Assembly: GCA_940671915.1 (NCBI GenBank)
Contig: CALNVZ010000218.1
Coordinates: forward strand, 39,307,042 to 39,371,041
DNA: 64,000 bases
From: Paracentrotus lividus
Taxonomy: Eukaryota > Echinodermata > Echinoidea > Camarodonta > Echinidae
Reading direction: 5' to 3'
Both the position numbers and the translations under genes were made by a program. Position 1 is the first letter of the stretch. Each line of letters opens with the position of its first letter. Under the pieces are notes generated by a model. It was not told the DNA's origin, searched no databases, and saw only the letters and a program-made list of their open reading frames with translations. This document shows positions 21,616-33,173 of this stretch, in pieces.

Positions 21616-23364
21616 GAAACTCAACCCATCCATTCCCATGCTTATCTTAGAATTCCACCTTCACATCTTTGTTAAAAACATATGATGCTTGCCAACTGGT
21701 ATTTTATTACACCCAACCTAAATTCCCCAAAATTCTTTCAAATGTTTTTTCAAAAGAGTCCAATATCTCCATGTTGGAACATCTGAAATCAAGAAACACT
21801 ATTTGTATTGAGAGGAATATAAGCTGCTTGCTCAAAACCATTAATTAGTTTCAAGAATTTATTTCCTGCTAATCTGTGGTGAATGTCATTTCTGAAACTA
21901 AAGATTCCAAGCTTGTCAATAATTTTACGTACTGAATAAAGCATAACTATGATAAATATCATGTTTAAGTAAAGAGTTAGTAATACTCATGCAGAAATAC
22001 TTGCTTCTCCTACTTTTGATCTGTTGTTCTTTTGGCATCATGATGGTAGTTTTGAGCCGTTGGGTCCATTGATAGTAATATGGAGTCATATTTCTTTCAC
22101 CATTCTTTAAGTTTATAATACATGTTGACAAATGATATGATACTTGTTTTGCAAAACTTGCATCCTTAAAGCCTATTGAAGTGCATCAGTTAGGGAAACC
22201 AGCGATGATGTATTCATAGAATATACCATAAATGAAGATCATTGTTTAGATCAGCTTGTGTTTTCATTTTTATCATCTTGAATGAAATAACCAAAAAGTT
22301 AAAGTAAATTTATTATGGTCACCAAAAATCAATGTTGATATGTTATGAATGCCTTGTACACTACGATACCTTGTGTTTATCATATTGCAATGTACAGCTT
22401 GCAGTGTATTTTGTACTTGTTCTAATCTGTTTATATGTGATATTTAAAGTACTAGAGGTAAATGGTTTTATTATGATTTGCAAATCGACTTGTGATACAT
22501 GATTCTTTAGAGTTGAGATATTCACTTTGGCCATGTCATTCCATTATATTGCTTGTTTTGTTTTTGTTTTTTCTCCGACATGTCTTAACTGCATAAATTT
22601 GGAGGATATCTCTGATGAGTAAAGTGCCGTTACACACAACTTCTGAGTGGTAAAGAGTCCATTAATTTGATATTTGTAAATCTGTGTCTGTAAGATGAAG
22701 AGGTTAAACCTGGTCTATAGTTTTGGTAACAAAAATGGAATCGGCACAAAACCGATCAAATGTAATCTCATGTTGTCCACATTGCACTAAAAGATATTTG
22801 TGAGAGATCTTGTTAAATTCCTTTCATGATTTCTGGTGAATTTCAGTGATAATGTTTGAAAGAAACATAATGTAACCACCGTTTTAGACCTCTGCCGGGA
22901 GGTTCGCACGCCGGAGGTTACAGCGTGAATGGTGCGTAACGATCTGCTTGTAACACCCACGCAAGAGAATCCCCATTGGTTTTTCATGTGACCGCTGACT
23001 CAACACTGAAACGAGTCGGGTCCCCGTCTTTCCAAGTTTAAAACGAGATTTGAAGTACTATAATTTGCTTTATTATAGTTATTGGATCAATTTTTTATAT
23101 TATCTAAATGTGAATCCAAATTAATGTTTTCCTTCTCCCGAAACTATACACCAGCTTTTAAACAAGTGTTTGATTGCATGAATCAGAGTATTCTATAATT
23201 CTACTACAGTGCACTCCCATTAGAACATGGTGCTTGGACTGAGGCAATTACTTCAAAATCTCATTATGCCTGACACAAAGACACATGATTGCGAGTGTAA
23301 AATTGCCTCATTATTCCAAATTTGTATTTCTGTGCTTGTTATAATGGTGGTGGACTGTACTTCA
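21616..23364. other. Gene-free AT-rich stretch
   Basis: About 1.75 kb with no terminal repeats, no splice-bounded coding segment and few simple repeats. A GC island near 22880-22980 contains CGGGAGGTTCGCACGCCGGAGG but no open frame worth calling. Confidence 0.4.
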
Positions 23365-23829
23365 GGGCCCGTATTCCATAAATGTTGGACTTAAGCATGA
23401 AACTTAAGCATTAAAAAAAATATATATATATGTTTTTCCAAAATTCATTTTTGTTAATTAATTTAAGAATTTTGTCTATGCCATTTTTGACAGTTAAGTA
23501 TAGATTCTTAGATTTAGGCTAGGTAAAAGGTTTTAAATGGAGTTGCGTCTACAAATACGCACATAAAAAAAGAGAATTTTATTAAAGTTTATTAACTTTA
23601 AGCCTACTACCTAGAGGCTTAACTTATATGGCAAGCTCATTTGAGACCACAAATTAAACATGACAATATTAATAAAATTCAGACTTTTGCTTGATGCTTT
23701 CTGAGCTCAGACAAAGTGCTTAAACCATTTGGAATAAAGGCTGAAATTTTTTTTTTCCTGGACAAAATCTTAGAAAAATACTTAGACTTAAGACAAATTG
23801 CTTAAGTACAGTTTATGGAATACAGGCCC
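23365..23829. mobile_element. MITE with GGGCCCGTATTCCATAAA termini
   Basis: GGGCCCGTATTCCATAAA on the left pairs with TTTATGGAATACAGGCCC on the right, and ACTTAAGCA motifs are mirrored inside both ends. AT-rich non-coding body of about 430 bp. Confidence 0.8.
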
Positions 23830-24610
23830 AGTAAAATATAATGAAATATCAATGATGTCTCTAACTTAATATAATTGCGATACAATTTGTATTAGAAAAG
23901 AGAAAAGATATTCAGTAAAACTAGACTCTTTCAATGTTCATGTTACAAACCTTGTATTAAAAAAACAAACAAACTTGTATTTAAAAAAAAACAACTTGTA
24001 TTTAAAAAAGGAATATTGTATTTTGTATTTTGTAGCAGGAAACTTTCATAAATCTCAACTTCTCTCGAAACTCGTGAATTTAAAGTAAAATATTTGTGAA
24101 AGAATCTGGTTTTACAGTTACCCAACATAGGTAGATTCCAATCTGATTGTGAAATTATAACCTTTCAAACTGTGAAATGTATTTCATTCAACCTTGTTCA
24201 TAGTTTTTCGGCTATAGATATCTGAGCACGAATATTTTTGAGAATTTTTCACGAAATCGGTCTTGTTCTAAAGTTGGGTGTACAATTGATACTTTTGATT
24301 TTCGTCAAATCCTTCACTGATTATGTATCACTCAATTTTGAATCTGCTTCAATTTCATGATGGACCTTCTTTTCAATATTGAAGAGAGTTCATGAGTCTT
24401 TTCACAAATAAAACAAAATTGTAAAACAAATGTTTAAAATACCTTGCCCTTTTTTTTTCTTTTTTGTTGTTGTTGTTGTAATAATTAGAGTCTTGATATG
24501 CATTCATGTATATTATCGTGATTTATTGAAGCTATTGATATAATAATTAAAATTTCACTCATTCTAAAATTTGCAATTGATGAAAATCTTGATTGTGTTA
24601 ACTTAACTGA
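23830..24610. other. Gene-free AT-rich stretch
   Basis: Imperfect direct repeats AACTTGTATTTAAAAAA at about 23970-24008 and simple TTG runs near 24463 are the only structures seen. Confidence 0.4.
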
Positions 24611-24888
24611 CAGGGTTCCCACAGTCATGGAAAATCCTGGAAAATCCTGGAAAATCCTGGAAAAATTGTGGTCATGGAAAGTCAGGGAAAAGTCAGGGAA
24701 TTTGGAAAATTTGTGAAAAGTCATGGAAAGCCATGCAATTCTGTTTTCAAATTTCTGTGGGAACCCTTGGATGGCTGTGAGGGAAGGTGGATGCCATCAT
24801 AACGTGTCAGAAAGGAAGCAGCACTTTAGTCATGGAAAAGTCATGGAAAAATCATGCATTGTGTTTCCAAATTTCTGTGGGAACCCTG
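24611..24888. mobile_element. hAT-type MITE with CAGGGTTCCCACAG termini
   Basis: CAGGGTTCCCACAG at the left and CTGTGGGAACCCTG at the right are perfectly inverted. The flanks TTAACTGA and TTAACAAT share five of eight bases and may be a decayed 8-bp duplication. Inside, GTCATGGAAAA and ATCCTGGAAA repeat many times, and an additional CTGTGGGAACCC lies at about 24757. Confidence 0.85.
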
Positions 24889-26013
24889 TTAACAATTGAA
24901 TGTATCAAAGCTGTGGATTACTTCAATCAGAAAACTTACAGGCTAACATTTGAATTAAAGCCACTGGATTACAGCAGCCCTCTGCAGCATTACATCGAGT
25001 CCTAAAAGTATCAAGTTGATCGTCTATTTCCGAACCCAAAATGTATGCCAACTTAAATCATATAAATTCACCGTCTATTCTTCAAGACATCCCTACCAAA
25101 AAATTGTTTGCATGTATGAAAAGTGATTCTTATACCCTTTCATAAAGATATTCAGGCCCACCCCCGCCCCAAAGCCGAGGGGGGGGGGGGGGGTCAAATC
25201 AAAAGACTTCTTTTAGAGATGCCACACATCTCTGTTCTTTGCACTCCAATTTACTTATAGGCCTACAAGGGCTTGTCAATCAAATTGTATCTTTATTAAC
25301 ACTAGCTTTTAAGTGAATGCCTGTTGTGCCATCCAACCTTGGTACTAAGTATTTTTAACTAAGGGAAGTTAAGCCATTTTCTATCTTTTGCCCAGCCATG
25401 GTTACACACATACACCAAGTTTCCTTTTCCCGAATTTAACAATTTTGACATGTGTGGTTATTTACATTACCTTTAGATATTTTAGTTCAGAAGTTGTAGG
25501 AAGTAGCAGTTAATATGGGAAGAGTCGGGGAACAAAAGGAAAACCCAAGTTGTGGACAAAATATTTGGTTCACACAGGAGAATGATAAAATTGATGATAA
25601 AGTAGGCATATATTTCCAGCGTTTCGATGGTGCGTTACTTAATATGTTCACACGAGTTATTTAACAACCTTGTATTGAATGTAATTTGAAAACTTTGCAC
25701 AAATTTACTTAGCTGCTTTTCACTGAAATGAGCAAATAGCTTGAATGTGCGTATTTTGCAAGCAATTGTCTTGTAAACCTAATGAAATATGAAATACCTT
25801 CAATGTGTTAATTTCACTGGTGGTAACCAAATATTTTTCCCGCTTTGATTTGTTGATCCAATGTTCACCTGTCTTTGATTAACTAAAATAGAAATTCCAC
25901 TAGAAGGTTAGAAGGATGTTTACTCTGAGGAAAATGTTTGATCATGGTTTCCTAAGTGTCACATACAGACTATTGTTATTTCACATTCATTCTCTACGTT
26001 TCTGATTGTACAG
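24889..26013. other. Gene-free stretch with a poly-G run
   Basis: Poly-G at 25180-25194 preceded by C-rich sequence. No repeats with clear ends and no recognised coding sequence until the candidate exon at 26014. Confidence 0.35.
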
Positions 26014-26096
26014 TGGAGAAACCATTCGATGACAAATATTATTGTGAACGGAAGATCGTGACGGATATGTGTGCCGATCTCATCCACCTTCAATAA
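26014..26096 (+). CDS. Candidate orphan terminal exon (low confidence)
   Basis: After GATTGTACAG, a 26-codon frame (EKPFDDKYYCERK, IVTDMCADLIHLQ) runs to TAA with higher GC than its surroundings. It starts with two bases of a split codon, so its phase fits ARL6 exon 4, but one in three exons would fit by chance and 26 open codons are not rare. I recognise no family. It could be an alternative ARL6 end, the end of another gene, or nothing. Confidence 0.25.
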
Positions 26097-26118
26097 TATT
26101 ATTTAGAAAAAAAACTTA

Positions 26119-26267
26119 CGTATAGAGAGAGAGAGAGAGGGGGGGGGGGGGTTTGGACCTTTGTGGACGGGGAAGAGAGAGGGGGTAATAAGAAGGAAAA
26201 GACGATGAGGGGATAGAGAGAGAAAGAAGAGGAGAGGAGAGAGAGAGAGGTAAGAGTGATGTGAGGC
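26119..26267. repeat. AG/G-rich low-complexity block
   Basis: GAGAGA runs and homopolymer G alternate, directly abutting the next MITE. Confidence 0.7.
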
Positions 26268-26410
26268 CGGGGGGGGGGGATTCCATCAAGGACTTGTCGG
26301 ACATTTTATCCTACAAATTTGCTCTCAGCCAATCAGATGCAACATTTCAGTAGCTTATAACAGTTTGTCGGATAAAATGTCCGACAAGTCCTTTGATGAA
26401 ATGCCCCCGG
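26268..26410. mobile_element. Foldback MITE with GACTTGTCGGACATTTTATCC arms
   Basis: CATCAAGGACTTGTCGGACA with TTTTATCC pairs with GGATAAAATGTCCGACAAG and TCCTTTGATG, giving arms of about 45 bp. The outermost bases are CCGGGGG/CCCCCGG. Confidence 0.85.
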
Positions 26411-27340
26411 GATTGGAGGAGTGGAAAGACGGAATAAATCATGAATAGAAGCGAGTGTAAGACAATGCGTATAAATGGTGGGGGGGGAGAATGAAAAATT
26501 TATTGGAGAGGGGAGATGAAAGGAGAAAGACAGATGACAACAGAATAGAGAGCACTGAAAAGATAGAAGGATGGGGATAAATGAAGAAACTGAAAGTGGA
26601 GCACTGAACAGAATAGAGAGCACTGAAAAGATAGAAGGATGGGGATAAATGAAGAAACTGAAAGGTGCTGGGTGGCAAGGATGGGAAGATGAGGGTAGGG
26701 CGAAAGAGGGAGGAATGAAAAAGATAATCGGGCGGTGAGGGTGAACGTTACGTCAGAGATGAACATTATAAACTGAGAGATGATACATTTTGTTGCTCGG
26801 CTTTTTTTTGATTGAGCATAAGCCAATTCAATTATAATTAGTCTTTCTACAATTTTGATTACTTCTGCATTGCAGTTTAAACACTATAAACCATGACTTT
26901 TGTCTGTAGACTTAAACGTATTACAACATAATAATTATATACAGAAGTGAACTCAATGACAAAGCCTGCGCAATTGATAAATGCTTTGAATCATCGTCAT
27001 CATCAACACTGATCAAATTCAGGCAAAAATAAATAAATTTATAAATACAGTTACAGAGGCAAAAATTTGTATTGGTATTCAGTAGCATAGCACGGAAGGA
27101 AAAAAAAGTATGCAATTTAAACTATATATCAACAAGTTTATTCCAATCGAGGATAACATTTACATTATGTTTTATTACTATTTTTATCACGGGAATATAA
27201 GCTCTAAAGATCTCTAAAGATACGGTCATATTATGATCATGAAGTTAATGATAATCTCGAACTATTCTTTCCAAGTTCAGTGATCCCGTCATTCAACTCG
27301 ACAGTTCTGATTTTTAACAGTCATGTTAAATAAGTTCTTG
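26411..27340. repeat. Purine-rich stretch with a 67-bp direct duplication
   Basis: AGAGCACTGAAAAGATAGAA and the following 27 bases occur at about 26548-26594 and again at about 26615-26661. The remainder to 27340 is AT-rich with no gene. The serine/proline-rich minus-strand frames are compositional. Confidence 0.6.
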
Positions 27341-27351
27341 GAGGCAAGAAG

Positions 27352-27479
27352 ATGAAATTGGATGATATTTTAACGGAGATTGGAGAGTTTGGTCGCTATC
27401 AGAGATGGGTTTATGCGATGGTGTTTCATATCATTACCTGTTTCTTGGCATCAGATGGGTCAAGTTTTCTTCGGAGGTA
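27352..27479 (+). pseudogene. Decayed duplicate of the transporter first exon
   Basis: ATG AAA TTG GAT opens [19 protein letters not shown], nearly identical to exon 1a at 29033. After YAMV a 2-bp deletion relative to exon 1a shifts the frame, and the last third (TTTTCTTCGGAGGTAGG) has lost the MDHWCE end. The preceding 5' UTR (CTTGGAGGCAAGAAG) is shared too, so this was a segmental tandem copy. Confidence 0.8.
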
Positions 27480-27600
27480 GGTCATTTTCCCGCTTTGTCT
27501 AAAGGGGCTTTCGCAATTGCTTACATGGTTTATGCCAGGTTCTACAGCTTCTGATCACTCATTGCAAGCTTAGAAATTCTTTGGGCCGGACATAAGGGTT

Positions 27601-27680
27601 TGCCATAGCTCAGTCGATAGAGCACCTGTTATGTGTCTAGCAATCAAAAGGTCTCGGGCTCGAATACCGATGGAGTCCTA
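27601..27680 (+). mobile_element. tRNA-like SINE head
   Basis: TAGCTCAGTCGATAGAGCA is a good A-box/D-arm and GGGCTCGAATACC a near B box. The T stem has a mismatch and the acceptor stem does not close well, so this is a tRNA-derived SINE or pseudo-tRNA rather than a working tRNA. Confidence 0.6.
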
Positions 27681-28321
27681 TTTTCTTTGCCCATACTTTC
27701 ACAATTTTAGACAATATCAATTCGTTATGGAAACGGCAAAGATAAATTATATTCTCCTGAATATTGTTGAAGGTATAAATGCATTAAACATTAAAATGAG
27801 AAATAAAATTGCCTGTCGTTCTTATCATGAACGCGTATGGACGCTATAACTCGTCAAGAGAAGAAACTATAGATAACAATACAAGTAAACAGACCTAAAT
27901 TTATTAAGGCTTATTCTTACGTTGTGTTCTGGGTATCGGTATATCCTCTCTGACGTTATGTCATCAATATTATACATATTTACATGTTTGTAATCCTGAG
28001 AAAATATATTAGCTTTTGAAATATCTATAGATATGGGCCGTCGTATCGTATTTGAAGACTGTCTTTATCACGATTTTAATCACAAGGATCAACCGTATTG
28101 TGTATAAACAATAATTCTCATTTTATGGTGTTCTTTTATATCTTCATTCGTCTTGGAAGGTCCCCGAATAAGTACAATTATGTATGAGGTGGGGACCGGA
28201 ATTTTGGGGGAAATTTAATTTGTTTATCCCCAAAACCCCCTCCCCCTCCACGTCATGACACTCTACCATACAAAATAATAATAATTAAAAAAAAAAAGAA
28301 AGAAAAAAGGACCGCATTGTC
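27681..28321. other. Gene-free AT-rich stretch
   Basis: No recognisable gene or bounded element. A C-rich patch at 28230-28250 and an A run at 28287-28305 are the only low-complexity features. Confidence 0.4.
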
Positions 28322-28467
28322 CAGTGGCGGATCCAGTCGGGGCGCAGGGACCCGCCCCTATAATTTGAAAACCACTCGTTGACTCGTCATGCATGTTAAA
28401 ATCCGAAAATTTCGGCGGCGCCCCCCTCCCCCCCCCCCCCATTCATGAAATCCTGGATCCTCCACTG
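28322..28467. mobile_element. Short hAT-like MITE with CAGTGGCGGATCCAG termini
   Basis: CAGTGGCGGATCCAG and CTGGATCCTCCACTG are inverted with one mismatch. No clear target duplication remains. Degenerate ends of the same type occur near 3013, 30880, 31059 and 39215. Confidence 0.75.
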
Positions 28468-29032
28468 TTGTGTAACGCCGTAAAAAAAAAAAGAAGAGAA
28501 GAAGAAGAAGAGGTAAGCCTTACCACAAAATAAAAATAAGGGCGCACACGACAAAGTTGAAAAAGAAGGGCAAAGATGGCCAAATTCTTGTTCAGTGTCT
28601 GATTCCCTGCCTCGATTCATCACATCACATCTGATGACCCCCCCCCCCCCTCAACACCCAAGAGAAATCAGACAGTATCAATAAAAAAAAACCGCCAGAC
28701 CCAGGGCAATATTGATTATTGGAAAATATCGTTGAAAAAGTACAAACTATATGCGATCAAACAGTAATCATTCAAGTGCTAACCCAGGATAACGAGGCAA
28801 ACATTTGATGAAGTTTGTTTTTATTTGTTTATTTTACACGTGGGAACAGACCTGCCCGGATGCATTGTGGTAGGATAGATAGTTAACGAATTACCCTGGT
28901 ACTTAAACCACCCCTGATCGCATTGCCAAGCAAACCTCAATTATTTAGGAGCTACCCAAGTTCACCAGTCGTGCTGCGGCCGCTGTCGATATATCAGATT
29001 CAGATACGGATAAGATCTTGGAGGCAAGAAAG

Positions 29033-29182
29033 ATGAGGTTGGATAATATTTTGACGGAAATTGGAGAGTTTGGTCGCTATCAGAGATGGGTTTATGCAAT
29101 GGTTTGTTTCATATCATTACCTGTTGCTTGGCATCAGATGGCTCAGGTTTTCATAGGCAGCAAAATGGACCATTGGTGCGAG
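29033..29182 (+). CDS. Transporter first exon 1a
   Basis: Fifty codons, [19 protein letters not shown] to MDHWCE, covering the cytosolic N-terminus and membrane helix 1. A at -3 of the ATG. It ends in phase 0 with donor GTAAGG, compatible with exon 2. Confidence 0.88.
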
Positions 29183-30362
29183 GTAAGGTACACTTTAAAA
29201 AATAATAAAGAATAAAAATGACACCATTCTGAAAGAAAAAACGGCATTGCCATTAACAAAACGATCCCTATTTGTCATCTTTGAACAAAATATTTGCTAT
29301 ATTAGTGAAGCATGAAACAGGTAAAAAATGTATTTTGCTCCGCTGAACAGTTACATTTTGTTTATTAAAAAAAAAGTCTTAGGAACCTACATGTGCACGC
29401 ATATAAAGAAATCTGATATATATATATACACGTTTGAGATTACAATAATTGGTATAACTTTTGTAGAAATGTTGTTATTGTATTCGGTGAGAATATCAGG
29501 TATCAGACTCGAATTGGGCATAATCATGCGGTTCCCCCCCCCCCCCCCTATATTATAAGTTACCAATTGAGGGCTTGCACACTTTTGTTTTTGTTGTAGT
29601 CTAGTGGCTAAACAAGAAAGCGATACTGACTTACATAATCGGGCGACCCTTTCAAATTCAAATTAATTGTTAAATCGAAGATATAAACCAAAGTACAGTC
29701 ATTCATCTTCTGCTTAACATGGCATTTTACGTTAATACTTTGCTGAAACGAAATATTAAGGCATATGAAAATGGTAGTTTTACTTTTTTAAAAAGTTAGT
29801 TTTTGAGAAGGGGATAAACTTTGATTTGTGGGCCAAAATAATAATTATGGGTTTTACGTTTTCAGTTACATCACTTTGATACCACCACTTTCCCTAAATA
29901 CATAATTTCAGGACATTCTAGTAGTCTACCCTCTTTCCTTATATTCTAAATTATGTTACATAAAATTAAGAGGGCATTTGACCATTTTTATGAACTCAAA
30001 ATAAAGCAAAATGATTTTGACATCTAAACTTGAATAATATATCGAATTTTCTTGGAAGAATTTTCATGACATTTCCGATAATATAACTTGTTAAACTTAT
30101 GTAAAATATTCAACAATCTTTTCACATCAGGGTCATTGGGTTTGTGTGAAAGATTGACAAGACCACAAGAAGTAAAAATATAATTACAGAATTAAATTAC
30201 ACTATATTATCTTAAGAAGAACGTTTGTTTTAAAGAAACGTGCAATTTATTTGTTGATTTAAATGACACAAGGATGTACAAAAGTTCAGCAAAATGATAT
30301 ATGTAAAAAAAAAAAAAAAAAGTGAACACAACAAAAATTTTAAGTCCTGACTTTGTGACTCT

Positions 30363-30441
<79 letters not shown>

Positions 30442-30514
30442 CTCTCTCTATCTCTCTCTCTCTCTCCCTCCCTCTTTCTCTCTCTATCTCTCTCTCTCTC
30501 TCCCTCTTTCTCTC

Positions 30515-30545
<31 letters not shown>

Positions 30546-33138
30546 TTACCTAGTCCCTCGATATTTTAACAATTGAGAGGGAACCGCCCATCAAAATGAG
30601 AGTTTTTTGAGAAGGTATTTTGTTACGCAGCGCTAGTGTCTTTCTTACTTTTCGAACCAAAGGTCGTTTATGTTATGCAATGAAAATTATTTTGTATAAT
30701 GTTTGCTGAACACAAAGAACCTTTGTCGATTTGTAAACAAAAGCCACAACAAAATAACAACAAATATAATCTTTTACATATCTGGCCCCTTCCAGAAACG
30801 AAGAAAAACGAGTCACATTTGCAGATCCTTGGTGCGCCCGCCCCAATCTTCTGAATTTTCCAACTGTGCCCCTATTTTCAAATCCTGAATCCACCGCTGA
30901 AAAAGATTGTTGTGTGTTAATTCATGCCCTTTCGCGGCTTAAAAAAGTTTTTTGTAACGTTAAGAAGTATTTTTTGAACAACGTTAATTTTCAGTATTTC
31001 TTTATTTATGTAGGCCTATATTATTTTTAATAAAAAGGTAATAAAGTATGCCTACAGGCGCGGATCCAAGAATTTCGAATTGAATGCATTTCGGGGGCCC
31101 AATTGTCTGAGGACATAAGCGGCTCTATTTTGTTTACGCATGGGCCCGGTAAGTTTATTGTGTGACTCCGGTCTGCGTCCGCTACTGGCCTATACATGTA
31201 TGTAATGTAATGCTACAGTCACACAGACACTTACGTTGCGTCCAAAAATTATTTTCTTTTCTGCGGATCCCCACGGATGCCTACCCGTCATAGTCAGCAG
31301 TGGAAATATTGACAATTTCGTTCATCCAGTAAAACAAAGAAATACATAATAAATGATAGAATAGAAGATGAAATAAGATTAAAACAACACAAATGTATCT
31401 ATACGTAAGTGTCTGTGTGACTGCAGCATAAATGGGGTTCTTCGGGCTATTTTGTTGTCACACGGTAAAGCTAAGTTACTACACGCAGTACTAAGTAATT
31501 AACCTGATTAAAGAATGGTAAAGCAATAATAATAATAATGTGATTTGTATTGCGCACGTATTCACTCTGTAGAGTGCTCAAGGCGCGTTATCATATTAAT
31601 CATTATCAAACCTATACGATTAACGGAGAATGCTTTATTTTGATTATGAAGGGATTTCTATGGAGTCGATTTATTCAGTTATGGTGGTATCTCACTTCGC
31701 GGAGATTTCTCCGCGATGTATAAAAAGTATTCGAGACGTCTCCTCTGTCGTGGAGATGTCTCCGCGACGTCTCCGCGACAGCTTTCAAAAACTGTTACAA
31801 AGCACTTTCAGAGAACCGTCTCAAGGTAGTTTCCGCGACTCATGAAACGTCTTGGAGACGCCTCGGAGACGCCTCAGCGACAAATTTTTAAAACTTGTCG
31901 CGGAGACGTCTCCGCGACGTTTCATGAGTCGGGGAAACTACTTTGAGATGGTTCCTTGAAAGTGCTTTGTTAGAGTTTTTTAAAACTGTCGCGGAGACGT
32001 CTCTAATACTTTTTATCCGTCGCGGAGACGTCTCCGCGAAGTGAGATACCACCCTTAATCTAGTTTCTCTTTCCTAGCAATTGTGTCTATATAACAATGA
32101 ACAATGGATTTAGATACAAATTACAAACGCACGAAAAAGCGATCAATCCCTCAAAATGATTGCAAGATTCTTTTTGTGGCACGAAATTTTTTTTTTTTTT
32201 AAATGGTGTACCCAGCACCGAAGCGACTGCCCCTCTGTTGATGGGGCAATGTTATCTGTTGTTTTACAAACAAAAGAGAGAATAGATTTGAATAATACTT
32301 TATTCAACAATAAATAGGGATGTTTTGAGATGGAGCTAAAGCCCCGTATATCATATCAAGCATAAGTCTGGATACAAACATTTCGTCTCTTAACTTTTCT
32401 GCCATATATACATGCTTAACCGAACCAAACGATTTCTACAATTTTGAATCGTTAGAATTCAATTCAAGCAAAGTTTGATTTTGATGTGGAGTATTTATTA
32501 GGTGACGCGTCCATAAAGTCGATTGTTTACCTTAATAAAACTGTGTAATAATTCTTTATTATGTTTATAGGAAGTTCAATGTTTTGAACGTGGTTGTTGT
32601 AATAATTATGTTTATTGATATATCTAGTAAACCTGGATATCTTCAATATTTGGAAATAGATATGGGTTTTTTTTTTTTTTTTCTCTCTCTCTTATAAGTT
32701 TATATAAATATACCGTATTTTCTACTATCAATTGTCTAAATAATGTACACCTCAGGCGTAACTCCACAATTATAAAAAGGGAGCAGATCTAATGCGGCGG
32801 TCACAACTCGCCGTACCTTCGACGTGCAACTCCCTACGATGGATTTCGTAGAAAATTCGTGCAGCGGTGGTACCTCGCAGGTACAATGCATGTACGACGT
32901 GCAGGAAGTTTTTACAATACCATTACTACAGAAACGCAGGAATCGCAGAAGTTGACCCAAGACCTGTGCGTGTATTGCACATGCAACGCAGGCTACGTTG
33001 ATGGCACGTCCCCCGTAGCCTACGACGAGTTGTGACCGCCGCTGTTAGCTTTTCAGATTTTGGTAAACCCCGATTTTTTTGATTTTTTTTTTTGGGGGGG
33101 GAGGGGGGATGTTGGGGTTGTCGAAATCCGCGTCACAC

Positions 33139-33173
<35 letters not shown>

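Noticed and set aside
26333-26826. Serine/leucine-rich minus-strand frames with apparent signal peptides
   Set aside because: They arise from purine-rich sequence and a 67-bp direct duplication. No splice structure or conserved motif.
27601-27680. tRNA gene
   Set aside because: A and B boxes are good, but the acceptor stem and part of the T stem do not pair. Better explained as a tRNA-derived SINE head. The same applies to 40777-40850.
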